From contig CAMDFT010000004.1 in the NCBI GenBank assembly GCA_945897795.1, forward strand, positions 1 to 64,000: a DNA stretch of 64,000 bases. The letters run 5' to 3'. The notes beneath the pieces were generated by a model. That model did no database searches and was not told the DNA's origin. It saw only the letters and a program-made list of their open reading frames with translations. Position 1 is the stretch's first letter. Each line of letters opens with the position of its first letter. Below, in pieces: positions 22,156-31,659 of the stretch. The position numbers and the translations under genes are program-made. Origin of the DNA: Limnohabitans sp. Rim8. Its GTDB lineage: Bacteria > Pseudomonadota > Gammaproteobacteria > Burkholderiales > Burkholderiaceae_C.

Positions 22156-22767
22156 TTGACCTCGAACTTGACCCCCTCTGCCCCCACTGTCCGTCCAGTG
22201 GTGCTGGGCTCGACCTCGCGTTACCGGCGCGAGCTGCTCGAGCGCCTGCGCATCCCTTTTACCGTGAGCGCGCCCGGTGTGGACGAAACACCCCAGCTGG
22301 GGGAAGCGCCACAGGCCTTGGCCCTGCGGCTGGCCCTGGCCAAAGCCAGGGCCGTGGCGGCTTTGCACCCCGAGGCGGTGGTGATTGGCTCGGACCAAGT
22401 GGCCGATTTGGCGGGCCAACCCTTGGGCAAGCCGGGCGAACACGCGCGTGCCGTGGCGCAGCTGCGCCAGATGCGCGGCCAGACGGTGATCTTTCAGACC
22501 GCGCTGGCCGTGGTTTGCCTGGCCAGCGGCTTTGAAAAAGTGGACTTGGCCGAGGTCCGCGTCGTGTTTCGCGACCTGAGCAACGAGGAGATCGAGGCGT
22601 ATTTGCAAGCCGAACAGCCTTACGACTGCGCTGGCAGCGCCAAAAGCGAGGGCTTGGGCATCGCCCTGCTCGAATCCATCGACAACGACGACCCCACCGC
22701 CTTGATCGGACTGCCGCTGATCCGCACCGCCCGTTTGCTGCGCCAAGCCGGGGTGAAACTGCTGTGA
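22156..22767 (+). CDS. maf: Maf-like nucleotide pyrophosphatase
   Basis: Maf proteins hydrolyse modified or non-canonical nucleoside triphosphates to monophosphates as a housecleaning step. The sequence shows VLGSTSRYRRELLERL, the VDE triad in VSAPGVDETP, GSDQVADLAGQPLGKPG and the YDCAGSAKSEGLG box. Together these fit the YceF-type subgroup that acts on 7-methyl-GTP. The start is uncertain: TTG at 22156 gives 203 residues with AGGG upstream. GTG at 22198 or 22201 would begin directly at the conserved VLGSTS. Confidence 0.87.
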   Translation: MTSNLTPSAPTVRPVVLGSTSRYRRELLERLRIPFTVSAPGVDETPQLGEAPQALALRLALAKARAVAALHPEAVVIGSDQVADLAGQPLGKPGEHARAVAQLRQMRGQTVIFQTALAVVCLASGFEKVDLAEVRVVFRDLSNEEIEAYLQAEQPYDCAGSAKSEGLGIALLESIDNDDPTALIGLPLIRTARLLRQAGVKLL

Positions 22768-23537
22768 ACGCGCCCACGCCACTCAAAGGCCGTCTATTTT
22801 TGGTCCCCACGCCACTGGACTTTGGCTGTGCCGAACAAGCACCCATCACCGAGGTGTTGCCCGCCCTCACTTTGTCCACCGCCGCAGGCATCCAGCATTG
22901 GGTGTGCGAGAACGCCAAAAGTACCCGCGCGTTTCTGAAGCGCGTGGGCGAAATCTACCCCCTTATCGCCCCCCTGCCTGAACAAAGCATCACCGAATTG
23001 CCCCGCCATGTGCACAAAAAAGGTGACCACCAATCCGGCTTTGACGGCAAACCGCTGCTGACGGCCGCCCTGCAGGGCCACGATGTGGGTCTGGTGAGTG
23101 AAGCGGGCATGCCCGCTGTGGCCGACCCGGGCAGCTCGCTGGTGCGGGCCGCACACGATCTGGGCATAGGCGTGGTGCCGCTGGTGGGTCCGGTGTCTTT
23201 GTTGCTGGCCTTGGCTGCCAGCGGCCTCAATGGCCAGAACTTCGCCTTTGTAGGTTACTTACCGCAAGACGCCGCAGAGCGGGCGGCCCGGCTGAAACAG
23301 CTGGAGTCTCTGGCTCTCAAAACCGGTCAAACCCAATTGTGGATCGAAACCCCTTACCGCAACGCAGCCATGCTCAGCGGCTTGCTGCAAAGCTTGAATG
23401 CCAACACCCGGTTGGCCATTGCCAGTGGCTTGACGCTGCCGACCGCCCATATTCAGAGCCAGACCGTCGCGCAATGGAAAAAGGGCCTCAAAGGCCCTGA
23501 TGGTCACACGCCCGCGGTTTACGCCATCGGGCCTTGA
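22764..23537 (+). CDS. SAM-dependent methyltransferase, RsmI/tetrapyrrole methylase family
   Basis: This 257-residue protein belongs to the tetrapyrrole-methylase fold that includes RsmI, the 16S rRNA ribose methyltransferase. Visible family features are RLFLVPTPLDFG at the start, GLVSEAGMPAVADPGSSLV and a VPLVGPVSLLLALAASGLNGQ segment. It differs from true RsmI in lacking the usual NLGD start and in a long lysine-containing insertion, so it is likely the paralogue found in Burkholderiales, with target unknown. The GTG start at 22764 overlaps the maf stop by four bases (GTGA). Confidence 0.8.
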   Translation: MNAPTPLKGRLFLVPTPLDFGCAEQAPITEVLPALTLSTAAGIQHWVCENAKSTRAFLKRVGEIYPLIAPLPEQSITELPRHVHKKGDHQSGFDGKPLLTAALQGHDVGLVSEAGMPAVADPGSSLVRAAHDLGIGVVPLVGPVSLLLALAASGLNGQNFAFVGYLPQDAAERAARLKQLESLALKTGQTQLWIETPYRNAAMLSGLLQSLNANTRLAIASGLTLPTAHIQSQTVAQWKKGLKGPDGHTPAVYAIGP

Positions 23538-23558
23538 AGCCCAAAAGGGCCTAGCGGC

Positions 23559-24554
23559 TCAGCGCAAGCCCGTGCTGCTGCGCAAGGCACGGACCGAGCC
23601 CTCACCCACTGCCGCGCCAAAGCGCTTGACCAAGCGCTCGGCCACGTTTTCACGCTGCGTGTAATCAATCACATCTGGCGCTTTGACCACATCACGCGCA
23701 ACGCCATCCAGACTGCCGAGACTGTCGGCCAAACCCAGATCCACTGCCTGTTGCCCACTCCAGAACAGACCACTGAACATTTCTGGCGTTTCTTTCAGGC
23801 GATCGCCACGGCCTTTTTTGACCGCCTCGATGAACTGTTTGTGAATTTGGTCCAGCATCGCCTGGGCGTGCTTGCGCTGGGGCTCGGTTTGTGGGCTGAA
23901 CGGGTCGAGGAAACCTTTGTTGGCACCCGCCGTCATCAAACGACGCTCCACGCCTAATTTATTCATAAGCTCGGTGAACCCAAAGCCGTCCATCAGCACA
24001 CCAATGCTGCCCACGATGCTGGCTTTGTCCACAAAAATTTGATCTGCCGCCGCCGCAATGTAGTAAGCGGCTGAGGCACAGGACTCCTCGACCACAGCAT
24101 AAATAGGCTTGTTGTGCAAAGCCCTCAATCGGACAATTTCATCGTTGATCAGGCCCGCCTGCACCGGGCTTCCGCCGGGAGAATTGATGAGCAAAACCAG
24201 CGCCTGGGAGCCCGAATCTTCCAAAGCCAAGCGCATGGAGGACATGACGTTTTCGGCACTCGCTTCGGTTTCGGAACCAATTTCACCCACGATAGAGACC
24301 ATGGCCGTGTGCGGCAAGCTCGGGTTGATGGTGGTCGACCTGTAACTGAACAGCTGCCAAAAGATCACCGAGAAAAGCACCAACCAAGCCAAGCGCAAAC
24401 CCACCTTCCAGCGGCGGGCGGTTTTCTGTTCATCCAAATTGGCAAAGGCCAAGCGCTCCAAAGTCTGGCGCTCCCACCCCGCATCGCTGCCCGATGTGAC
24501 TTTGGCTGTTTCTTGGGAGGCTAAGGCGGACGCGTGGTCCTGGGGGTCTTGCAT
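23559..24554 (-). CDS. S49 family peptidase, SppA-like
   Basis: SppA-type peptidases are membrane-anchored serine proteases that digest released signal peptides. The 331-residue protein has an N-terminal cytoplasmic part, one membrane segment (about residues 54-70) and a single S49 domain. The domain shows INSPGGSP, the serine region ESCASAAYYIA and the lysine region DKASIVGSIGVL. The usual SGGYY after the nucleophile is SAAYY here. The ATG at 24554 is two bases past the stop of the Rieske gene. This is a short, single-domain SppA. Confidence 0.85.
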   Translation of the reverse strand: MQDPQDHASALASQETAKVTSGSDAGWERQTLERLAFANLDEQKTARRWKVGLRLAWLVLFSVIFWQLFSYRSTTINPSLPHTAMVSIVGEIGSETEASAENVMSSMRLALEDSGSQALVLLINSPGGSPVQAGLINDEIVRLRALHNKPIYAVVEESCASAAYYIAAAADQIFVDKASIVGSIGVLMDGFGFTELMNKLGVERRLMTAGANKGFLDPFSPQTEPQRKHAQAMLDQIHKQFIEAVKKGRGDRLKETPEMFSGLFWSGQQAVDLGLADSLGSLDGVARDVVKAPDVIDYTQRENVAERLVKRFGAAVGEGSVRALRSSTGLR

Positions 24555-24556
24555 GT

Positions 24557-24922
24557 TCAAAATTCAAGCGGTTTTAAGTTGTAGGCAGTATGCCAGTGAA
24601 CCACGCCGTCCAGCTCCGAAAGGTCTATTTTGACCAACCCACCACGGCAGGGGCCGCCCGAACACGCGCCAGTATCCGGTTGGTACGTGGCGCCGTGCGT
24701 GGCACACATCAACCAACGCCCGGTATCGTCATAAAACCGGTCAGGCTGGTAATCCATCTCCATGGCGACATGGGTGCAGCGGTTCAGGTAGGCGTGCACC
24801 TGGTCCTGGTAACGGATGGCAAAGGCACGGCAAGTCTGCCCAGCGAACACAATGTCAAAGGGCACGGCACGCCCGCCGTTGACCAAGTCGGCGCTGTTGC
24901 ACAAAGGGACCATGGGCTCCAT
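24557..24922 (-). CDS. Small Rieske [2Fe-2S] protein
   Basis: The 121-residue product is a single Rieske domain with the ligand pairs CTH (RCTHVAMEM) and CATH (LMCATHGATY). The loops end in the prolines and glycines of CSGGPCRGGL. It lacks a membrane anchor and an oxygenase domain, so it is an electron carrier of ferredoxin type; its partner is not evident. A good ribosome site (AAGGAG) precedes the ATG at 24922. It lies between a HAD phosphatase and an SppA-like gene, an arrangement common in Comamonadaceae. Confidence 0.85.
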   Translation of the reverse strand: MEPMVPLCNSADLVNGGRAVPFDIVFAGQTCRAFAIRYQDQVHAYLNRCTHVAMEMDYQPDRFYDDTGRWLMCATHGATYQPDTGACSGGPCRGGLVKIDLSELDGVVHWHTAYNLKPLEF

Positions 24923-24936
24923 GAGCGCTCCTTGTT

Positions 24937-25605
24937 TCAAGCGTGTTGCAGCAACCAGTCGTGCAATTCGCGCACGCTGTGTGCCACATGACGCGGGTTG
25001 AGTACATGGAAGGCCTCAGGCTCGTGGGCCCCATAACTCACGCCCACGCTGGCACACCCGGCATTCAGCGCCATTTGCAGGTCGTGTGTGGTGTCGCCAA
25101 TCATCAAAGTGCGCTCGGGCTCAGCGCCAAATTCGCGCATCAACTCGTGCAGCATCAAGGGGTTGGGCTTGCCCGCCGTCTCGTCAGCCGTGCGCGAGCC
25201 ATCGAACACGCCGCGCAACTCGACCGCCTGCAAGGACTCGTTCAGGCCGTGGCGGCTTTTGCCGGTGGCCACCGTCAGCCAATGGTGTCGGGCTTTGAGT
25301 GCGTCCAGCAAATCCAGTACGCCTTCAAACAGACTGATGTCGTGCTGGTGCTGCAGGTAATGGTGGCGGTAGCGCTCCCCCAAGGCCGGGTATTTGTCCT
25401 TGGGCACGTCGGGCGCGGCGTGGGCCAGCGCAGGCAGAAGCGACATACCGATCACATACGAAGCGGCTTCGCGGGTGGGCTCTTGCCCGCCCACGTCCAC
25501 CACGGCGCGCTGAATGCATCGGGTGATCAGGGCGGTGGAGTCGAACAGCGTGCCATCCCAATCGAAAGCGATCAGGTCAAACTGGCGGGGTCTGGCGTTG
25601 GGCAT
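24937..25605 (-). CDS. HAD-superfamily hydrolase, phosphoglycolate phosphatase type
   Basis: The 222-residue protein carries the HAD motifs: nucleophile FDWDGTLFDS, the Thr/Ser motif TVATGKSR, the lysine in GKPNP and the acidic motif IGDTTHDLQMA. These and the cap-domain size place it with Gph-like phosphatases, which remove 2-phosphoglycolate formed in DNA repair or other metabolism. Substrate is inferred. The ATG at 25605 overlaps the end of rluC by 29 bases, and the stop is 14 bases before the Rieske start. Confidence 0.85.
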   Translation of the reverse strand: MPNARPRQFDLIAFDWDGTLFDSTALITRCIQRAVVDVGGQEPTREAASYVIGMSLLPALAHAAPDVPKDKYPALGERYRHHYLQHQHDISLFEGVLDLLDALKARHHWLTVATGKSRHGLNESLQAVELRGVFDGSRTADETAGKPNPLMLHELMREFGAEPERTLMIGDTTHDLQMALNAGCASVGVSYGAHEPEAFHVLNPRHVAHSVRELHDWLLQHA

Positions 25606-26578
25606 GGTCAATGTAGGCTTTCAATTCGGGAGGTAAATCGGCTTGCAGGGCCACGCGCTCGTCCGTCACCGGGTGGTTGAACTGCAAGCGCCAGGCGTGC
25701 AAAAACATGCGTTTGAGACCCACACGGGCCCCGGGTTTAAGCAACTGGCGATTCCACTCGAAATCGCCGTATTTGTCATCCCCCGCAATCGGGTGCCCTT
25801 GCGTCGCCAGGTGCACCCGAATCTGGTGGGTGCGCCCGGTCTTGATGGTCACCTCCAGCAGCGTGGCACCCACCAGGCGTTGCGCCACCTTGACCAGGGT
25901 GATCGACCGCATGCCGTCCGGGTCTTCGGGTGTGGTCACCCTCACGCGACGCTCACCGTCGGGCAAAAGAAACTTGTGCAAAGGCTGGTCGATCACCTTC
26001 AGTTTGGCGGGCCACTCCCCTTTGACCAGCGCCAAATAGGTCTTGCCCGTCTCGCGCTCACGAAACTGGTCTTGCAGGTGCTTCAAGGCACTGCGCTTTT
26101 TGGCCACCAGCAAAATGCCACTGGTGTCACGGTCCAGTCGGTGCACCAGTTCCAGCAACTTGGCCTCTGGGCGCGCCTGGCGCAATTGCTCGATCACCCC
26201 AAAGCTCACGCCCGATCCACCATGCACCGCCACCCCGGCTGGTTTGTCGATGGCCATCAGGCTGTCGTCTTCAAAAAGGTAGGGGAATTCGCGCCCGGGT
26301 GCTGGCCGCTCGGCTTTTTCGGCGACTTTTTCAGAAATCCGCACAGGCGGCAAACGCACCTCGTCGCCGTTTTCGACCCGGGTTTCAGCCGAAGCACGGC
26401 CCTTGTTGATGCGCACCTCGCCGCTTCGGATGATGCGGTAGACGTGGGTTTTGGGCACGCCTTTCAAGTGACGCATCAAAAAGTTGTCCAATCGCTGACC
26501 GGCCGACTCTTCGTCCACCAACAACCATTTGACGGCGGGCGTCGCAGCAGCGGACTTGACCCCTATAATGTGATTCAC
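25577..26578 (-). CDS. rluC: 23S rRNA pseudouridine synthase RluC
   Basis: RluC makes pseudouridines 955, 2504 and 2580 (E. coli numbering) in 23S rRNA. The 333-residue protein has an N-terminal S4 RNA-binding domain (AGQRLDNFLMRHLKGVPKTHVYR) and the RluA-family catalytic domain with Asp in HRLDRDTSG, plus KTGRTHQIRVH. No ATG fits; I prefer GTG at 26578, with TTG at 26584 as the alternative. As in E. coli, it is divergent from rne. Confidence 0.92.
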   Translation of the reverse strand: MNHIIGVKSAAATPAVKWLLVDEESAGQRLDNFLMRHLKGVPKTHVYRIIRSGEVRINKGRASAETRVENGDEVRLPPVRISEKVAEKAERPAPGREFPYLFEDDSLMAIDKPAGVAVHGGSGVSFGVIEQLRQARPEAKLLELVHRLDRDTSGILLVAKKRSALKHLQDQFRERETGKTYLALVKGEWPAKLKVIDQPLHKFLLPDGERRVRVTTPEDPDGMRSITLVKVAQRLVGATLLEVTIKTGRTHQIRVHLATQGHPIAGDDKYGDFEWNRQLLKPGARVGLKRMFLHAWRLQFNHPVTDERVALQADLPPELKAYIDHAQRQTPPV

Positions 26579-27169
26579 TGGCAATTGGCTGTAAGTGGTT
26601 GATTCAAATGGAAATGAATTCCTGCAAAGCTGGAGTTTAGTTCACCCCCACCGCACCAAACCAGATGGTCGATGCCACCCCCGGCACGATTTGCAGACTG
26701 AAGGCCAACGCCAACAGTGGCAAAACGCCCCGGAGGTTGAGCCGACGCCCAGAAACCCAGATACGGAATACCCCAAGTTCAGCAGCCCAGTGGGCTGCTG
26801 GGCGGATCAAAGCGAGATGGTTGTGTTGTTCGGAACTTTGCTGATGTACTTGGAACGGCTCACGAAGCCACGCCCCATCGTCATGCTGGGTGCCCGGCAG
26901 TTTGTCTTGGACACCGGGGGAAGCCCCCGGCAGTGGACGAATCTCTGCACGCCTTTTGCCTCGCCCCATCCACGCGCCACGATCCCCATTCCTGCGCTCA
27001 CGCGCAGCTGAATGGCGATCAACCTCGGCAATTCCCTTCGTTTCAGGCGTCAGTTCAGGCAACGTGGGCTTTGCGGTTCTCCAGAATCCGAAGCCGGTTG
27101 TGTAAACAGGTTTTCGCGTGCAGACATTTTTCTGCACCGAAGCCAAGCTGACAAGAGAAGGAACGCATC
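26579..27169. other. 591-base rluC-rne intergenic region, probable rne leader
   Basis: The gap contains no convincing gene; frames at 26595-27011 (plus) and 26637-27146 (minus) have no recognisable family. It holds strong inverted repeats: CAGCAGCC/GGCTGCTG at 26780-26800, a CGGGGG/CCCCCG palindrome near 26920-26935, and a GCAGA...TCTGC hairpin with an AT-rich loop at 27120-27135, close to the rne ribosome site (AAGGAA, 27158-27163). In enterobacteria rne has a long autoregulated 5' leader; a similar role is likely but not shown. Confidence 0.5.
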
Positions 27170-30100
27170 ATGAAACGGATGCTGATCAACGCCACGCAAG
27201 CTGAAGAGCGCCGCCTGGCCATCGTCGATGGACAAAAACTCCTCGACTACGAAATCGAAATTGAAGGTCGTGAACAGCGCAAGGGCAACATCTACCAAGC
27301 GGTGGTGACCCGGGTCGAGCCTTCGCTCGAAGCCTGCTTCGTGGACTACGGCGAAGACCGTCACGGCTTTTTGCCGTTCAAGGAAATCTCACGCCAATAC
27401 TTTGCTGAAGGCGTGTCCGTCAGCCAAGCCCGCATCCAGGATGTCATCAAAGAAGGCCAGTCCCTCTTGGTGCAGGTCGAAAAAGAAGAGCGTGGCAACA
27501 AAGGCGCAGCGCTCACCACTTTCGTCAGCTTGGCGGGTCGCTACGTGGTGCTCATGCCCAACAACCCACGCGGTGGCGGTGTCAGTCGCCGCATCGAAGG
27601 TGATGACCGCGCCGAACTCAAAGAGGCGATGGACCAGTTGGAATACCCCAAGGGCATGTCCATCATCGCCCGCACGGCAGGCATCGGCCGCTCAGCGCCC
27701 GAGCTGCAGTGGGACCTGAACTACCTGCTCAAGCTGTGGACTGCGATTGACGGCGCCGCTCAGGGCAAAGGCGCTTTCCTGATTTACCAGGAATCCTCGC
27801 TGGTCATCCGCGCGATTCGTGACTATTTCAACAACGACATCGGCGACATCCTGATCGACACCGACGACATCTACGACCAGGCTCAGCAGTTCATGAGCCA
27901 CGTCATGCCCGAGTTCGCGTCACGCGTGAAGCGCTACCGCGACGACGCGCCACTCTTCAGCCGCTTTCAGATCGAGCATCAGATCGAATCGGCCTATGCC
28001 CGCACTGTGCAGCTGCCGTCTGGCGGCGCCATCGTGATCGACCACACCGAGGCCTTGGTGTCGGTGGACGTGAACTCGGCCCGCGCCATCAAAGGCGGCG
28101 ACATCGAAGAAACCGCCACCCGCACCAACCTGGAAGCCGCTGACGAAGTGGCCCGCCAGATGCGCCTGCGCGATTTGGGCGGTCTGATCGTGATCGATTT
28201 CATCGACATGGACGAGAGCAAAAACCGCCGTGACGTGGAAAACCGCCTGCGCGACGCCCTGCGCCAGGACCGCGCCCGCGTGCAGTTCGGCTCCATCAGC
28301 AAATTCGGCCTGCTGGAAATGAGCCGTCAGCGCCTGAAGCCCGCTTTGAGCGAAGGTGCCTCGATCCCTTGCCCACGTTGCGGCGGCGCTGGCCACATCC
28401 GCGACACCGAAAGCTCGGCGCTGCAAATTTTGCGCATCATCCAGGAAGAGTCCATGAAGGACAACAGCGCCGCCGTGCACGCCCAAGTGCCCGTCGAAGT
28501 CGCTTCTTTCCTGCTCAACGAAAAGCGCTCCGAAATCGCCAAGATCGAATTGCAGCAACGCATCAATGTGCTGCTGGTGCCCAACAAATCGCTGGAAACG
28601 CCGCACTACAAGCTCGAGCGTTTGAAGCACGACGACCCGCGCCTGGACCGCATCGAAGCCAGCTACAAGATGGCCGAAGAGATCGAAGACGCGACCACCG
28701 TGACGCGCCGATCGCAAGAGCCCACCAACAAGCAAACACCGGTCATCAAAGGTGTGCTGCCCGATGCACCCGCGCCGATCGCCCCCGCCAAGCCCGAAGC
28801 CCCCGTGGCTGCGGCCAAGCCGGTGGCCAAAGCCGCTGCAGTAGCCCCAGCGCCAGCACCGGCAGCCGCCGCTTCTGGCGGCTTCTTTGGCTGGTTGAAA
28901 AACCTGTTCGGCGGCGCTGCAACCGAGCCCGTGGCCGCACCAGCAGTCAAGCAAGACGAAAAAGCCCGCGAAGGCCGCCGTGACGGCGAGCGCCGTGAAG
29001 GTGGTCGCGAATCAGGCCGTGATGGCCGCCGAGGTGGTCGCGATGGCCGCCGTGGCGAGCGCAGCGAAGGCTCGGCTGGCGAAGTCCGCGCTCCACGCGA
29101 GGGTGGACGCCGTGGTGAAGGCCGAATCGAAGGCCGCGAAGGCGAAGCCCGTCCCCCACGCGCTGAACGCGGTGAGCGCTCAGAGCGTGGTGAGCGCGGT
29201 GAGCGCAGCGAGCGTCCAAACGGTGATCGCCCTGCCCGTGAAGGCCGTCGCGATGGCCGCTCGAGCCCACGCGGTGACAACTTGGCTGAAGGACAGCGCA
29301 CCGACAGCCTGAGCGAAGGCCGCAGCGATGCCCAGCCCGAATTGAATGCCGAAGGCAGCGAAGTGCGCACAGAGCGCGCCCCACGCGAAGGCCGTGACGG
29401 TCGCCGCGAACGGGGTGATCGCGGGGGTGATCGCGGGGGTGAACGCGCAGGTGAAGGCCGCCGTGAGCGTGGCGAGCGCTCTGAGCGCCGCCCGAGCGAT
29501 GCCACCGATGCCAACACGACTGAACCAGCTTTGGGCGTAGACGAGACGGCCGACAGCAACGCCTCAGCCGAAGGCTCCAGCGCAAACAGTGAGCGCCGCG
29601 AACGCCGCTCGCGTGACCGCTACGGCCGTGACCGCCGCGAACGCGCTGGCGAAACACGTCAAGACACCGCAGGCGAGCAAGCCTCAGCTGAAGACACCGC
29701 CGAGCCCAGCCGCGCAAACGCCGAAGCCCCAGTAGATGACCGCCCTGCCCCGCGCTCTTATTTCGAGCGTGCCCAGCAAGCTGCCGCCACATCAGCTCCA
29801 GCCTCATCGGCAGCCGCACCTCAAGCCAGTCAGGAAACTGAAACTGAAGCTGCGGCCGTTACGCAAGTAGCCACCGTGGTTGAAGCCGCGGCGGCGCCGG
29901 TGGTTGAGGCCCTCAGCACTGAACCAGCGCAAGCCCCAGCAGCACCCGTGGCCGCTGCGCCAGCGCCTGCCGTAGCCCCTGTGGCCACAGCCAGCACAGC
30001 GCAGACCGCCAGCACGCCTCCAACCGAAGCAGCCAGCACGACCTTGCCTGCCGTGGCCAGCTACACGCTGCCCCTGGACAGTCTGCAGCAAGTCGCTCAA

Positions 30101-30286
30101 AACTCGGGGCTGGTGTGGGTGAACTCGGACAGCGGCAAAGTTGCCGCTGTGCAAGCCGCCATCGCGGCCGAGCCAGCAGCCCTGCGCGTGCCACGCGAGC
30201 GTCCACCTGCCGTGGTGGTGGACGAAGGCCCGCTGGTGTTGGTCGAAACCCGCAAAGACCTGAACTCACTCAAGGTGCCGTTCTGA
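27170..30286 (+). CDS. rne: Ribonuclease E
   Basis: RNase E starts the decay of most mRNAs and processes rRNA and tRNA precursors. The 1038-residue protein has an N-terminal S1 domain (about 35-125), the DNase I-like catalytic part with metal ligands Asp300 (SVDVNS) and Asp343 (IVIDFIDM), and the zinc-link cysteines 401 and 404 (CPRCGG) used for tetramer assembly. From about residue 510 it is disordered: Ala/Pro-rich, then about 250 residues of Arg/Gly/Glu repeats, then another Ala/Pro-rich part. The extreme C-terminus (SLKVPF) is set off from the repeats. The arginine-rich part probably binds RNA and degradosome partners. Confidence 0.96.
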   Translation: MKRMLINATQAEERRLAIVDGQKLLDYEIEIEGREQRKGNIYQAVVTRVEPSLEACFVDYGEDRHGFLPFKEISRQYFAEGVSVSQARIQDVIKEGQSLLVQVEKEERGNKGAALTTFVSLAGRYVVLMPNNPRGGGVSRRIEGDDRAELKEAMDQLEYPKGMSIIARTAGIGRSAPELQWDLNYLLKLWTAIDGAAQGKGAFLIYQESSLVIRAIRDYFNNDIGDILIDTDDIYDQAQQFMSHVMPEFASRVKRYRDDAPLFSRFQIEHQIESAYARTVQLPSGGAIVIDHTEALVSVDVNSARAIKGGDIEETATRTNLEAADEVARQMRLRDLGGLIVIDFIDMDESKNRRDVENRLRDALRQDRARVQFGSISKFGLLEMSRQRLKPALSEGASIPCPRCGGAGHIRDTESSALQILRIIQEESMKDNSAAVHAQVPVEVASFLLNEKRSEIAKIELQQRINVLLVPNKSLETPHYKLERLKHDDPRLDRIEASYKMAEEIEDATTVTRRSQEPTNKQTPVIKGVLPDAPAPIAPAKPEAPVAAAKPVAKAAAVAPAPAPAAAASGGFFGWLKNLFGGAATEPVAAPAVKQDEKAREGRRDGERREGGRESGRDGRRGGRDGRRGERSEGSAGEVRAPREGGRRGEGRIEGREGEARPPRAERGERSERGERGERSERPNGDRPAREGRRDGRSSPRGDNLAEGQRTDSLSEGRSDAQPELNAEGSEVRTERAPREGRDGRRERGDRGGDRGGERAGEGRRERGERSERRPSDATDANTTEPALGVDETADSNASAEGSSANSERRERRSRDRYGRDRRERAGETRQDTAGEQASAEDTAEPSRANAEAPVDDRPAPRSYFERAQQAAATSAPASSAAAPQASQETETEAAAVTQVATVVEAAAAPVVEALSTEPAQAPAAPVAAAPAPAVAPVATASTAQTASTPPTEAASTTLPAVASYTLPLDSLQQVAQNSGLVWVNSDSGKVAAVQAAIAAEPAALRVPRERPPAVVVDEGPLVLVETRKDLNSLKVPF

Positions 30287-30314
30287 TTTGCACCCAACGC
30301 GCGAAAGCGCCATG

Positions 30315-30343
30315 AAAAAACCGGGCTCAGGCCCGGTTTTTTT
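30315..30343. terminator. Intrinsic terminator after rne
   Basis: CCGGGC (30321-30326) pairs with GCCCGG (30331-30336) around a TCAG loop. It is flanked by six A on the left and seven T on the right, so it can work for rne and, in the other direction, for the convergent hem operon that ends at 30359. Confidence 0.9.
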
Positions 30344-30358
30344 CTGCCTGTTCGCGCT

Positions 30359-31654
30359 TCAGTCCCTTGACACCCTCGCGGCGGCCTTCCAGGCAGCGGC
30401 CGCCTCCACCGGATCCTGGCGCTGCTCGGCCAATTCGGCCAAGGCGATCCAGGCTTTGCGCTGAAGCATCGGAGTTTGCAAGTTTTTAACAGCCTGACTC
30501 AACAGGCTTTGGGCCTTGCCCCACAGGCGCTGGCGCAGGCACAGCATGCCAGCCAGGTATTGCAAATGAGCGGCCCGCGGCCGCGACTGCTGAGCGCTTT
30601 CCATCCGAGACAACCAGACAAAGGCATCCTCGGCTTCCAGATCGGGCAAGCAAGCCTCCAAGGCCTGCACCACGCGAAGCAGCTGCGCATCAGACCAAGT
30701 CTGGGGGGTGGCTTGCATGGGAATCCACAGGTCTTGCAGCCAAATTCGGGCCGTAGCGGCAGCGCCGCCGAGCTGCAACCAACGCATGACCGCCTCGGCC
30801 GCAACCAGAGGCATCAACCTTTGACCAGGGGTCAGGCCCTTCCAGACGCGCAGCAAGGCATCGGCATCATGTGTCTGGGACAACAATTCCAAAATGAGGC
30901 GGGTCACCAGACTTTCGGCGGCCTCCGAAGAAAACGCACGGTGCTTGGCCAGCAAACTGGCGGTTTCAAGGGCCTGCGCTGTCTGACCGGCCAATCGTGC
31001 CGCCTTGAGCTGCAGCCGCATGGCCGCCATGCGCCGACCCACAGCGGGGGGCAAGGCATGGAGTCGCTCCAGACTGGCCTTGGCATCGCGGTCGTCGAGC
31101 GACCACCTGGCAGCGCGCAGCTGCACGCCCTCCAGCAAAGTTTGGCGCTCGGCCCCAGCGCTCGCTTGCACCTGAGCCAGGGCTTGGTCCAGGTGCTGTT
31201 GCCTTTGGGCCCTGTCCTGCAAAGCGTGGCTGGCTTCAGCGGCCATGATGTGGGCCACAGCTCGCAAAGACACCGCATGGTCCAGCACCACACCGGAGGC
31301 CTGTAACAATGTTTCTTTGGAAAGTGTCTGCTCGGCGGCCTTGCGTGCCCGCAAGTAGCGACCCGCCATCAAATGGCCCATCGAATCGAGCAAAGCCGCA
31401 TGGCTGGCCCGCTCTTTTTGCTGCAGCCGCCAGCGTTGCGCGCGTTTAGGCAAAGCCAAAAAGGCTTCAAGTGCACGTTGCGCCAAGACCACCAACAGCA
31501 CCACTGACAAGACGACCAGGAAAGCAAGGTTCAGTGAAACGTCTATCCGATTCGGAAACAAAAACAAGGTCACCGTTCCCTGGTTGTTCCCCGCCAACCA
31601 GGCCCCTGCAGCCGCCAAGGCAAACAAGGTAATCAGCCACAAGGCAGCGCGCAT
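30359..31654 (-). CDS. hemY: Heme biosynthesis HemY-like TPR membrane protein
   Basis: The 431-residue protein is the proteobacterial HemY of the hemCDXY cluster, not the protoporphyrinogen oxidase of the same name. It has two N-terminal membrane segments (about residues 1-22 and 38-60), followed by a long helical, alanine- and leucine-rich region with TPR-like repeats. The conserved start ALWLITLFALAAAGAW and the NNQGTVTL loop fit the family. It is thought to coordinate late heme enzymes at the membrane; no catalysis is known. It is the last gene of the operon, ending at the rne terminator. Confidence 0.88.
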   Translation of the reverse strand: MRAALWLITLFALAAAGAWLAGNNQGTVTLFLFPNRIDVSLNLAFLVVLSVVLLVVLAQRALEAFLALPKRAQRWRLQQKERASHAALLDSMGHLMAGRYLRARKAAEQTLSKETLLQASGVVLDHAVSLRAVAHIMAAEASHALQDRAQRQQHLDQALAQVQASAGAERQTLLEGVQLRAARWSLDDRDAKASLERLHALPPAVGRRMAAMRLQLKAARLAGQTAQALETASLLAKHRAFSSEAAESLVTRLILELLSQTHDADALLRVWKGLTPGQRLMPLVAAEAVMRWLQLGGAAATARIWLQDLWIPMQATPQTWSDAQLLRVVQALEACLPDLEAEDAFVWLSRMESAQQSRPRAAHLQYLAGMLCLRQRLWGKAQSLLSQAVKNLQTPMLQRKAWIALAELAEQRQDPVEAAAAWKAAARVSRD

Positions 31655-31659
31655 CGGGT

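Noticed and set aside
26564..26569. TATAAT inside the start of rluC as the rne promoter
   Set aside because: No -35 element at suitable spacing; the only TTGACC is two bases away, and the sequence also encodes the conserved rluC start.
26637..27146. Possible 169-codon minus-strand gene in the rluC-rne gap
   Set aside because: No ribosome site, no family features and unusual composition; the hairpins and position ahead of rne suit a leader region better.
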